Numbered from the stretch's first letter, positions 1 to 4,678 are shown. The stretch: 5,824 nucleotides of DNA from Patescibacteria group bacterium (GCA_018814635.1 JAHIYV010000035.1:1-5824); one strand, 5' to 3'. Translations and numbers: made by a program. The notes: generated by a model not told the origin, from the sequence alone.

Positions 1-11
1 AAATAAATATT

Positions 12-1802
12 ATGTTAAAAAAAATCCGTAACTTTTCTATTATTGCGCATATTGACCATGGAAAAAGTACCTTGGCTGATAGGATGCTTGAAATTACGCA
101 TACTATTGAAAAGCATAAAATGAAAGAGCAGGTGCTTGATTCTATGGAGTTGGAAAGGGAGAGGGGTATTACTATTAAAATGCAACCAGTAAGAATGAAG
201 TATAAAAAAGATAACGAGGAATACATACTTAATCTTATTGATACACCGGGGCATATAGATTTTTCTTATGAAGTATCGCGCGCGCTCAAAGCGGTAGAGG
301 GATCTTTATTACTCGTGGATGTTACCCAAGGAGTGCAAGCGCAAACTCTCACTACTCTTACTATGGCGCGCGAATTTGGTTTGCGTATTATACCTGTCTT
401 AAGTAAAGTTGATTCACCACTTGCGCAAACAGAGGAAACAAAAGAAGAACTCGCCCAACTTATTGGTTGTGATATGGATGAGGTTTTGTTAGTTTCTGGT
501 AAAACAGGAGAGGGTGTTGAGCAACTTCTTTGTGAAGTAATTAAAAGAATTCCCGCTCCTACCGAAGAATACAAACAAACAGATGGTGTTCGCGCTCTTG
601 TTTTTGATTTTGCATATTCAGATCATCGTGGAATTATTGTTTTTATTCGTGTTTTTGATGGATCTTTAAAAAAAGGGGATTCTTTGAAGTTTATGCAGTC
701 ACAAGATACATTTACTGCCTTGGAAGTTGGTATTTTTGCGCCAAAGGAAATTTCTACAGGAGAACTTACAGCTGGTTCCATTGGATATATTGTTACGGGT
801 ATTAAAAAACCGGGGATCGTTGGTGTCGGTGATACCATCGAGAAACAAAAATATCTATTGCCCGAGCTTGCTGGTTATATGAAAGCGCAACCAGTTGTAT
901 GGGCAAGTATATTTCCCGAAGACGCTGATGATTTCACCGTACTTCGCCAAGCTCTTGAACGATTGCGTTTATCTGACTCATCTCTTTCATTTGAAGAAGA
1001 ATCATCAGGTACATTAGGACGCGGATTTAGGTGTGGTTTTCTTGGTATGTTACATTTAGAAATAATAACAGAAAGACTAAGAAGAGAATTTAATCTTGAG
1101 CTTGTTGTTACAACGCCAAGTATTACATATGAAGTTACTTATAATAATGATAAGGTTCAAACTATTTATTCGCCGTCACTTTTTCCTGAACATGGAACAA
1201 CGAAGTCTGTGCGGGAGCCGTGGGTTGACGCAAAAATTATTACCCCGTCTAAATATATTGGACAGATAATGCAATTATTATTTGAGCATGAAGGCATCGC
1301 GCAAGAAACTGATAATTTTGGAGAAAACAGAACAACACTTTCTTTTATAATGCCTTTGCGCGAGCTGATGCGTAATTTTTTTGACAAACTTAAAAGCGTA
1401 TCAAGCGGTTTTGCGTCATTGTCGTATGAATTACTTGATTATAGGGAAGCAGATGTTACGCGACTTGATATTTGTATAGCGGATAAACCTGTGGCAGCAT
1501 TTGCTCGCGTGGTATCGCGCAGAAGAGTTGAAGAAGAAGCGCAAAAAACTGTTGAGAAACTTCACGGTATTTTGCCGCGACAAATGTTTGTTACCAAAAT
1601 ACAAGGTAAGGCGATGGGACGAATTATTTCATCACGAACACTTTCAGCTTTCCGTAAAGATGTTACTGCTAAATTATATGGAGGAGATATTACCAGAAAA
1701 AAGAAACTTTTAGAAAAACAGAAAAAAGGAAAAAAGAAAATGAAAGAACAAGGAAGAGTAAACATCCCCCCAGACGCTTTTTTGAAAATGATGAAAGAGT
1801 AA
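12..1802 (+). CDS. lepA: Elongation factor 4 (LepA), translational GTPase, complete
   Basis: LepA is a ribosome-bound GTPase of the EF-G type that acts in the cytoplasm during translation elongation or ribosome assembly. The 596 residues match the usual family length of about 600. The G domain shows G1 AHIDHGKST (12-20), the switch region RERGITIK (49-56), G3 DTPGH with His81 (77-81), G4 SKVD (131-134) and G5 SGKTG (162-166). Domain II is at about 188-280. The EF-G-like domains III and V follow, with GFRCGFLGMLHLEI at 338-351. The LepA-specific C-terminal domain begins near 484 and has LPRQMF (521-526), YGGDITRKKKLLEKQKKGKK (556-575) and a basic tail. The first base of the usual NKxD G4 motif residue is changed: the Asn is Ser, the one departure from consensus I noticed. 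The ATG at 12 gives the standard N-terminus KKIRNFSIIAH. The 11 visible upstream bases contain no Shine-Dalgarno sequence. Identification is secure. Confidence 0.98.
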   Translation: MLKKIRNFSIIAHIDHGKSTLADRMLEITHTIEKHKMKEQVLDSMELERERGITIKMQPVRMKYKKDNEEYILNLIDTPGHIDFSYEVSRALKAVEGSLLLVDVTQGVQAQTLTTLTMAREFGLRIIPVLSKVDSPLAQTEETKEELAQLIGCDMDEVLLVSGKTGEGVEQLLCEVIKRIPAPTEEYKQTDGVRALVFDFAYSDHRGIIVFIRVFDGSLKKGDSLKFMQSQDTFTALEVGIFAPKEISTGELTAGSIGYIVTGIKKPGIVGVGDTIEKQKYLLPELAGYMKAQPVVWASIFPEDADDFTVLRQALERLRLSDSSLSFEEESSGTLGRGFRCGFLGMLHLEIITERLRREFNLELVVTTPSITYEVTYNNDKVQTIYSPSLFPEHGTTKSVREPWVDAKIITPSKYIGQIMQLLFEHEGIAQETDNFGENRTTLSFIMPLRELMRNFFDKLKSVSSGFASLSYELLDYREADVTRLDICIADKPVAAFARVVSRRRVEEEAQKTVEKLHGILPRQMFVTKIQGKAMGRIISSRTLSAFRKDVTAKLYGGDITRKKKLLEKQKKGKKKMKEQGRVNIPPDAFLKMMKE

Positions 1803-1821
1803 ATAATTTCTACTCCAAAAT

Positions 1822-1844
1822 TATCCAAAGGTGGATCTTGGATA
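1822..1844. repeat. Small hairpin downstream of lepA (TATCCAA / TTGGATA arms)
   Basis: TATCCAA (1822-1828) and TTGGATA (1838-1844) are perfect 7-bp inverted arms around a 9-base centre, starting 20 bases after the lepA stop. The octamer CTTGGATA at 1837-1844 recurs exactly at 3362-3369 in another intergenic hairpin. No T-tract follows, so an ordinary intrinsic terminator is doubtful. Confidence 0.5.
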
Positions 1845-1856
1845 TTCTTGGGAGAG

Positions 1857-1885
1857 TTGTCGCTAAATTGGCTAGATGATATAAT
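1857..1885 (+). promoter_or_regulatory. Sigma70-type promoter upstream of the DUF4282 gene
   Basis: TTGTCG (1857-1862) is followed after exactly 17 bases by a perfect TATAAT (1880-1885) with an extended -10 TGA directly before it (1877-1879). The predicted start near 1892 would give a leader of about 110 bases before the ATG at 2005, containing the palindrome at 1958. The ten bases TATAATCTAA (1880-1889) recur at 3099-3108, in the promoter of the 40-residue gene. Confidence 0.55.
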
Positions 1886-1957
1886 CTAAGTAAAGGTAAA
1901 GGTAAACAAAAAAGATTAGAGTCAATTTAAATTTTAACTTATCTTTTTATACACAAA

Positions 1958-1969
1958 AAGGTCGACCTT
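1958..1969. repeat. 12-bp perfect palindrome AAGGTCGACCTT
   Basis: The palindrome is centred at 1963/1964 in AT-rich intergenic DNA. Its apex GGT..ACC resembles the centres of the longer palindromes at 2327 and 4573, so it may be a short or worn member of the same group. On length alone it could also be a coincidence. Confidence 0.4.
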
Positions 1970-1991
1970 AAAAACTTATTAAAAAATAAAC

Positions 1992-1997
1992 TATAAA
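1992..1997 (+). promoter_or_regulatory. Possible -10 element placed for a leaderless start
   Basis: TATAAA (1992-1997) ends 7 bases before the ATG at 2005, so transcription would begin at or next to the start codon. No good -35 hexamer is present and the region is AT-rich, so chance is possible. The same 7-base spacing is seen at 3099-3112. Confidence 0.35.
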
Positions 1998-2004
1998 CAA
2001 TAAA

Positions 2005-2268
2005 ATGAGAGATTTTTTAACATTTCGAAAGATGATTACGCCTTTAGTTATCCAAATCCTTTTTTGGGTAGGTATTGTCACAAGTGTATTTTCTGGTATC
2101 TTTTTGATTGTTACGGCTGATGGTGGAGTATTTGTTTTACAAGGCATTTTTCTTTTGTTACTAGGACCACTTATTGTAAGAATTTATTGCGAGGTACTTA
2201 TTATTTTTTTTCGTATAAATGAAAATTTAGTTGAAATTAAAAATAATACAAATCGAGGAGTAGAATAA
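2005..2268 (+). CDS. DUF4282-type small membrane protein
   Basis: The 87-residue protein has the layout of the DUF4282 family, whose function is not known. A short amphipathic start with DFLTFRKMITP (3-13) is followed by a first membrane helix (about 14-37), a short loop, and a second helix (about 42-62) containing LLLLGPL. The polar motifs RIYCE (59-63) and FRINENL (69-75) come next, and the protein ends in a short charged tail. The family is assigned from the 'F..F.rMI.P' opening and the 'GPL..Ri..E.l...f.I.eNL' ending. The ATG at 2005 has no Shine-Dalgarno sequence, but a TATAAA lies just upstream, which suggests a leaderless message. It stands alone, 202 bases after lepA on the same strand and convergent with the 36-residue gene at 2391. 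Confidence 0.8.
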   Translation: MRDFLTFRKMITPLVIQILFWVGIVTSVFSGIFLIVTADGGVFVLQGIFLLLLGPLIVRIYCEVLIIFFRINENLVEIKNNTNRGVE

Positions 2269-2304
2269 TTTTTAAAAAACTATTTTATAAATTTTTAAAT
2301 TAAC

Positions 2305-2320
2305 CAAAGGCGATTCCTTG
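2305..2320. repeat. Weak CAAaGG / CCTTG hairpin next to the large palindrome
   Basis: CAAAGG (2305-2310) can pair with CCTTG (2316-2320) with one bulged A and a five-base loop. The sequence around it (CCAAAGG, then CCTTGATA) resembles the hairpins at 1822-1844 and 3347-3369. It sits 6 bases from the large palindrome. On its own it is too weak to be sure of. Confidence 0.3.
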
Positions 2321-2326
2321 ATACAA

Positions 2327-2359
2327 ACATCACTTGGAGGTTCGACCTCCAAGTGATGT
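2327..2359. repeat. Intergenic palindrome, 15-bp perfect stem, TCG loop; possible bidirectional terminator
   Basis: The arms at 2327-2341 and 2345-2359 pair perfectly over 15 bp around a 3-base loop (TCG). The inner arms are CACTTGGAGGT and ACCTCCAAGTG. The palindrome lies between two convergent genes, the DUF4282 gene ending at 2268 and the 36-residue gene ending at 2391. GTTTTATT follows on the plus strand, and an A-rich run (CAAA) precedes it. Position and shape fit a terminator for both directions. The arms are shared with the palindromes at 3288 and 4573, so it is also a member of a repeat family. Confidence 0.75.
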
Positions 2360-2390
2360 GTTTTATTAAATTGGTTTTAACTTTCTTTTT

Positions 2391-2501
2391 TTATCTAAAC
2401 AACATTGGCGCGGAATACATGACTACCATACTGATTACAATCACTACAACTAGGATTGTCCACAAGATTTTTATTTTTTTCTGATTTTTTTTATCAAACA
2501 T
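2391..2501 (-). CDS. Small single-helix membrane protein, 36 residues
   Basis: This short open frame begins at an ATG at 2501 and stops with TAA at 2391. It encodes a lysine-rich opening (MFDKKNQKKIKI, residues 1-12), one strongly hydrophobic segment (about 13-31, ILWTILVVVIVISMVVMY) and a short C-terminus with a final Arg. The basic N-terminus suggests that end stays in the cytoplasm. The codons look like real coding sequence, with consistent hydrophobic choices and no rare clusters. It is divergent from the FtsB-like gene, with 78 bases between the starts. The two starts are flanked by a perfect 10-bp inverted repeat. No Shine-Dalgarno sequence is visible. I do not recognise a function; small proteins of this shape are common in CPR genomes. 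Confidence 0.6.
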   Translation of the reverse strand: MFDKKNQKKIKILWTILVVVIVISMVVMYSAPMLFR

Positions 2502-2505
2502 ATTT

Positions 2506-2580
2506 TACTAATTGCTAATAATTTAGTAATGTGTATGAATACTTTAACATAATATCGTAAATAGTAAAAGGCAATTAGTA
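2506..2580. promoter_or_regulatory. 10-bp inverted repeat framing two divergent start codons
   Basis: TACTAATTGC (2506-2515) and GCAATTAGTA (2571-2580) are exact reverse complements. One arm is 4 bases upstream of the minus-strand ATG (2501) and the other overlaps the plus-strand ATG (2580). The 55 bases between must hold both promoters; CATAAT (2548-2553) is a possible plus-strand -10. The arms could be operator half-sites or a shared translation-initiation element. Confidence 0.4.
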
Positions 2581-2966
2581 TGCGTCATTTTATCAAAAAA
2601 CATCACAAAACAAAATCCGCGCTTTTTTTTGTTCCTGCCATTATTTTGTTGGGTGGATTGTGTATTATGACAGGAAGAGCTACTTGGAATATTTATCAAA
2701 AAGCTCAACAAGCAAAAAAAAATACGGCAATCGTGGCAGAAGAATATGATAAATTAAAAAATCGCGAACAAGAACTTGAAGCAAAAATCAATACCCTGAA
2801 TACACCCTTAGGGGTTGAAACAGAAATACGCGATAAATTTGGTCTCGCGAAAGAAGGAGAAGAAATTGTAATAGTTATTGATGAATTAGAGCCCACAAAA
2901 GAAGTTGAAGCAGACAATATCGCAGAAAAAACTTTTTGGGGTAAAATAAAAGAGTGGTTGTGGTGA
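2580..2966 (+). CDS. FtsB/DivIC-like septum formation initiator protein
   Basis: The 128-residue protein has the layout of the septum formation initiator family, bitopic membrane proteins that link FtsL and FtsQ (or their equivalents) in the divisome. A basic cytoplasmic N-terminus (HFIKKHHKTK, 3-12) is followed by one membrane helix (about 13-31). A charged coiled coil (about 40-74) comes next, rich in Lys, Glu and Gln, with the segment YDKLKNREQELEAKINTL. The family's closing motif is IRDKFGLAKEGEEIVIVID (83-101), like the usual 'R..fgl.kpgE.v'. A Glu-rich linker and the C-terminal FWGKIKEWLW follow. The weak Shine-Dalgarno AAAAGG ends 8 bases before the ATG and supports this start. It is divergent from the 36-residue gene and is followed 28 bases later by tRNA-Gly. 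Whether it plays the FtsB or the DivIC role cannot be told from sequence. Confidence 0.85.
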   Translation: MRHFIKKHHKTKSALFFVPAIILLGGLCIMTGRATWNIYQKAQQAKKNTAIVAEEYDKLKNREQELEAKINTLNTPLGVETEIRDKFGLAKEGEEIVIVIDELEPTKEVEADNIAEKTFWGKIKEWLW

Positions 2967-2971
2967 AATAA

Positions 2972-2977
2972 TATAAT
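2972..2977 (+). promoter_or_regulatory. -10 element for tRNA-Gly
   Basis: A perfect TATAAT lies 17 bases before the tRNA, inside the short gap after the FtsB-like gene. No clear -35 box is present at 16-18 bases (AAAGAG at 17). The tRNA could also be read through from the upstream gene. Confidence 0.4.
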
Positions 2978-2994
2978 GTAAATTTTGAAATATC

Positions 2995-3068
2995 GCGGGT
3001 ATAGTTTAGTGGTAGAATGGATGCTTCCCAAGCATCAGACGGGAGTTCGATTCTCCCTACCCGCACCA
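2995..3068 (+). tRNA. tRNA-Gly, anticodon CCC, CCA encoded
   Basis: The acceptor stem GCGGGTA (2995-3001) pairs perfectly with TACCCGC (3058-3064), followed by discriminator A and encoded CCA. The anticodon arm is GATGC / GCATC with loop TTCCCAA, giving CCC, which reads glycine GGG. The T arm is GGGAG, TTCGATT, CTCCC. All parts are regular. It follows the FtsB-like gene by 28 bases on the same strand. Confidence 0.97.
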
Positions 3069-3075
3069 GCCAGTC

Positions 3076-3104
3076 TTGCATAAAAGTGAATTTTTGAATA
3101 TAAT
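3076..3104 (+). promoter_or_regulatory. Promoter placed for a leaderless start of the 40-residue gene
   Basis: TTGCAT (3076-3081), a 17-base spacer and a perfect TATAAT (3099-3104) lie just after tRNA-Gly. The -10 ends 7 bases before the ATG at 3112, so the message would begin at the start codon. TATAATCTAA here is identical to 1880-1889. Confidence 0.55.
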
Positions 3105-3111
3105 CTAAATT

Positions 3112-3234
3112 ATGATACAAAATCAACAACAATTTAGTAGTCAATTATTACCACAAGTTTTTAAGACTTTCTTTTGGGTGCTATTTTTCTTATGGTGTCG
3201 TTTTGGTTTGCGGTTACGATACATTAAAGATTAA
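3112..3234 (+). CDS. Small membrane peptide, 40 residues, probably leaderless
   Basis: This short open frame runs from the ATG at 3112 to the TAA ending at 3234. It encodes a Gln-rich opening (MIQNQQQFSSQLLPQ, 1-15), a Phe/Trp/Leu-rich hydrophobic segment (about 16-29, VFKTFFWVLFFLWC) and a basic tail with three Arg (30-36) ending RYIKD. The positive charges after the hydrophobic stretch suggest that the C-terminus faces the cytoplasm. The hydrophobic part is short for a full crossing, so it may lie in the membrane surface. Support for its being real comes from the promoter exactly 7 bases upstream, the position between tRNA-Gly and a hairpin region, and a clean stop. I do not recognise it. 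It could be a chance frame. Confidence 0.45.
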   Translation: MIQNQQQFSSQLLPQVFKTFFWVLFFLWCRFGLRLRYIKD

Positions 3235-3287
3235 TTAATTATCTAAAAATTTTAACATTTTACCCAGCTCCTTCGTGTTACTTGAGC

Positions 3288-3331
3288 ACTTGGGTGTTGG
3301 ACACCCAAGTACACCCAAGTACACACAAAGT
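3288..3331. repeat. Intergenic palindrome (10-bp stem, TGG loop) with tandemly repeated right arm
   Basis: ACTTGGGTGT (3288-3297) pairs perfectly with ACACCCAAGT (3301-3310) around the loop TGG. The right arm is then repeated head to tail: exactly at 3311-3320 and in altered form at 3321-3331 (ACACACAAAGT). An altered copy of the left arm (ACTTGAGC) precedes it at 3280-3287. It lies between the convergent 40-residue gene and the chorismate mutase remnant. The outer arm CACTTGG is shared with the palindromes at 2327 and 4573. Confidence 0.7.
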
Positions 3332-3346
3332 ACAAAATTATCTAAA

Positions 3347-3369
3347 TATTCAAGGAAAGTCCTTGGATA
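3347..3369. repeat. Hairpin with AAG loop, TATTCAAGGA / TCCTTGGATA
   Basis: The arms 3347-3356 and 3360-3369 pair over 10 positions with one T.G pair around a 3-base loop. CTTGGATA (3362-3369) also occurs at 1837-1844. It lies in the same convergent gap as the palindrome at 3288 and ends 20 bases from the end of the chorismate mutase frame, so it could help end transcription from that side. Confidence 0.5.
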
Positions 3370-3388
3370 AGAAAAGAGCGGGACAGAT

Positions 3389-3586
3389 CTACTCACCATT
3401 TTTGATTTTTTGGTGGTTTTTACGAACCTCTTTTATAATAGTTGCAAAAAGTTGTTTGATTAAAACAGGATTAAGATGAAGTTCATTTGCCCATATTGTT
3501 CTTTGTTTAAAAACTTGATCTTCTCTATTTTTTGCGCAAGCTTTTAGGGCATAGATTTTTTTGTATTCACCAACTATTTTAGTTAA
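3389..3586 (-). pseudogene. Chorismate mutase (AroQ type) remnant without its first helix
   Basis: In the frame that ends at TAG 3389-3391 the translation reads LTKIVGEYKK, then AKNREDQVF, ANELHLNP, LIKQLFATIIKEVRKNHQKI. This is the typical second half of an AroQ-class chorismate mutase, which converts chorismate to prephenate in Phe/Tyr synthesis. The Lys of 'VGEYK', the Arg-Glu of 'NRE' and the late Gln of 'NHQKI' stand where the family has its substrate-binding residues. The first helix with its catalytic Arg is absent. The frame is open only back to a TGA at 3632 and has no ATG. It overlaps the end of the TyrA fragment in a different frame. It is best read as the back end of a bifunctional TyrA-chorismate mutase gene broken by an internal deletion. 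Identity of the domain is good; activity is very unlikely. Confidence 0.75.
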
Positions 3587-3834
3587 AGCAAAGCATCCTT
3601 TTTTACATTTTTTCGTACTTCTTTTATTACTTCAATTGTTTTTTGAATAGGAACTGAAACAATAACAATATCCGCTTTTTTCGCGAGCTCTATGTTTGTG
3701 AGCGTGGTTCGTGTTCCTGATATTAATATTTCAAAACCTAAATTTTCAAAAAATTTTTTGAACCACATTCCCATTTTTCCATTACCACCAATAATTCCAA
3801 TGAGCGGTTTAGGTGTTTTCTGTTTTGTTTTCAT
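3583..3834 (-). pseudogene. tyrA: Prephenate dehydrogenase (TyrA) N-terminal fragment
   Basis: The 83-residue frame encodes the start of a TyrA-type NAD(P)-binding domain. The dinucleotide motif GIIGGNGKMG (13-22) is followed by WFKKFFENLGFEILISGTRT (second strand), and then ADIVIVSVPIQKTIEVI with the 'VP...T' turn typical of prephenate dehydrogenases. TyrA oxidises prephenate to 4-hydroxyphenylpyruvate for tyrosine synthesis. A full protein has about 270 residues or more; here the frame stops after KKDALL, at the start of the next strand, so most of the enzyme is missing. The sequence continues in another frame as chorismate mutase. The ferredoxin gene lies 108 bases upstream on the same strand. 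A live 83-residue product is possible but would lack the catalytic part. Confidence 0.75.
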
Positions 3835-3942
3835 TTTTATCTAATTAGTTTCAAGTTTCTACTGCAACATAGTTGTAACAGCGACTTAGTTTGTTAAAAA
3901 TTGCCCGAGGTGTTGATAATTGTTTTTAATCGCGCTTCATAT

Positions 3943-4131
3943 TTATTCAGGCATAGTTAATGCTTTTGCAGGACAGATAGAGGCGCACATACCGCAACCC
4001 ACACATTTATTTTCATCTACAACTATTTTATCATCAAGAAAAGACAAAGCTTGTTGTGGGCAAACACCCACACAAGCTTGGCATTGCATACAAAGTTGTT
4101 CATCATATTTTGGCGCTATTTTTTCATTCAT
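3943..4131 (-). CDS. 2[4Fe-4S] ferredoxin, 62 residues
   Basis: A small cytoplasmic electron carrier of the bacterial dicluster ferredoxin type. Both cluster motifs are complete: C14-x2-C17-x2-C20-x3-C24-P and C43-x2-C46-x2-C49-x3-C53-P. The two halves show the usual internal repeat, with 'PQQAL' after the first motif and 'PAKAL' after the second, and the length is normal. The partner enzyme is not in the window. The ATG at 4131 is followed by a short acidic-basic opening (MNEKIAPKYDEQL). No Shine-Dalgarno sequence is visible, and TATAAT-like hexamers on the minus strand at 4185-4180 and 4194-4189 are possible -10 sites. The gene lies between tRNA-Ser and the TyrA remnant, all on the minus strand. 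Confidence 0.93.
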   Translation of the reverse strand: MNEKIAPKYDEQLCMQCQACVGVCPQQALSFLDDKIVVDENKCVGCGMCASICPAKALTMPE

Positions 4132-4242
4132 ATAATTAAAAATTAAAACACATTAATAATAAACTTATTTTAGCATTCTATTATAAAAATTATAAAAAAC
4201 TCAAGATGCACAAATAGTCTAAATCACTGTTACAAAATAGCT

Positions 4243-4282
4243 ATTTGTAAGAGATTATTTTTTATTTCTCTAATTTACAAAT
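4243..4282. repeat. AT-rich imperfect hairpin between ferredoxin and tRNA-Ser
   Basis: ATTTGTA plus AGAGA (4243-4254) can pair with TCTCT (4267-4271) and TACAAAT (4276-4282), leaving a 4-base bulge. The arm start overlaps a 12-bp palindrome AAATAGCTATTT (4235-4246). It lies 58 bases beyond the tRNA-Ser 3' end and could end its transcript. In such AT-rich DNA the pairing is only suggestive. Confidence 0.3.
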
Positions 4283-4339
4283 TTGTTAAAAACCTGATCC
4301 TGTAAATTCTAATAGTACCTTTTGGTTGAAATTGTAAAT

Positions 4340-4429
4340 TGGCGGAGGAGGTGGGATTTGAACCCACGATACGGTTTCCCGCATACCGCTTTTCGAGAGC
4401 GACGCCTTCAACCACTCAGCCACTCCTCC
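4340..4429 (-). tRNA. tRNA-Ser, anticodon CGA, CCA encoded
   Basis: On the minus strand the gene begins GGAGGAG (4429-4423) and ends CTCCTCC with discriminator G and encoded CCA (4340). The anticodon loop is CTCGAAA, giving CGA, which reads serine TCG. The length of 90 bases and the long variable arm (a stem around GGGAAACC) are those of a class II serine tRNA. The T arm is GTGGG, TTCAAAT, CCCAC. A 23-bp copy of its 5' end with upstream ATATT lies 120 bases upstream (4532-4554). No clear promoter is present in the 100 bases before it. Confidence 0.96.
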
Positions 4430-4554
4430 AATATAAAATTGTCAGCCGCTCCTTTCAGTCGCGGACGAGTGGCTTCGTGTTTGCCACCTTCGCTTCGCTG
4501 CGGATAAAACATAAAGCAGTTTATCTTTTATCCACTCAGCCACTCCTCCAATAT
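4412..4554. repeat. 23-bp direct repeat of the tRNA-Ser 5' end, 120 bases apart
   Basis: Positions 4412-4434 and 4532-4554 are identical (CCACTCAGCCACTCCTCCAA followed by TAT). On the minus strand each reads ATATT, then the first 18 bases of the serine tRNA. A third, partial copy is at 4442-4453 (TCAGCCGCTCCT, 11 of 12 bases matching). The 97 bases between the two full copies contain a GC-rich patch (4441-4503) and a hairpin (4502-4533). This is either a duplication beside the tRNA or an insertion with a target duplication. Confidence 0.75.
4502..4533. repeat. Hairpin GGATAAAA / TTTTATCC with 13 pairs
   Basis: GGATAAAA (4502-4509) pairs with TTTTATCC (4526-4533). After one C.C mismatch, ATAAA (4511-4515) pairs with TTTAT (4520-4524) around the loop GCAG. 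It lies directly next to the copied tRNA-Ser 5' end, whose first two bases (CC) it uses, and follows the GC-rich patch. Its role is not known. Confidence 0.55.
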
Positions 4555-4572
4555 GTTTTATTTTTTACTTTA

Positions 4573-4607
4573 GGTACCACTTGGGGGTCCGACCCCCAAG
4601 TGGTACC
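4573..4607. repeat. Intergenic palindrome, 16-bp perfect stem, CCG loop
   Basis: The arms 4573-4588 and 4592-4607 are perfectly complementary. The inner arms are CACTTGGGGGT and ACCCCCAAGTG, extended outwards by GGTAC / GTACC. This is the strongest of the three related palindromes (compare 2327 and 3288). It lies between the divergently transcribed tRNA-Ser and tRNA-Glu genes, so a simple terminator role does not fit here. Confidence 0.75.
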
Positions 4608-4678
4608 AAGCAGCTTCTTAAACATTTGTAAAGCCATAAACATACTAACATATTTTACTTTTTTTAGAAAAATGTTAC

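Noticed and set aside
1501..1713. Plus-strand and minus-strand frames inside lepA
   Set aside because: lepA is intact and unmistakable across the region; these frames are its shadows.
2964..2981. TGA read as an amino acid at the end of the FtsB-like gene
   Set aside because: Read-through would add only five codons before TAA, and the protein already ends normally; TGG serves for Trp throughout.
2875..3144. 89-residue minus-strand frame containing GRIELPSDAWEASILPLNYT
   Set aside because: This stretch is the antisense of tRNA-Gly, a well-known false protein pattern; the rest overlaps the FtsB-like gene.
3288..3331. Tandem ACACCCAAGT units as a CRISPR array
   Set aside because: Units are 10 bases with no spacers and derive from the arm of the neighbouring palindrome.
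3282..3479. 65-residue plus-strand frame
   Set aside because: It covers the tandem palindrome arms and the antisense of the chorismate mutase remnant; composition is not protein-like.
3835..3942. Possible further gene remnant between ferredoxin and the TyrA fragment
   Set aside because: Short pieces such as HLGQFLTN can be read on the minus strand, but no frame is long enough or similar enough to any family to call.
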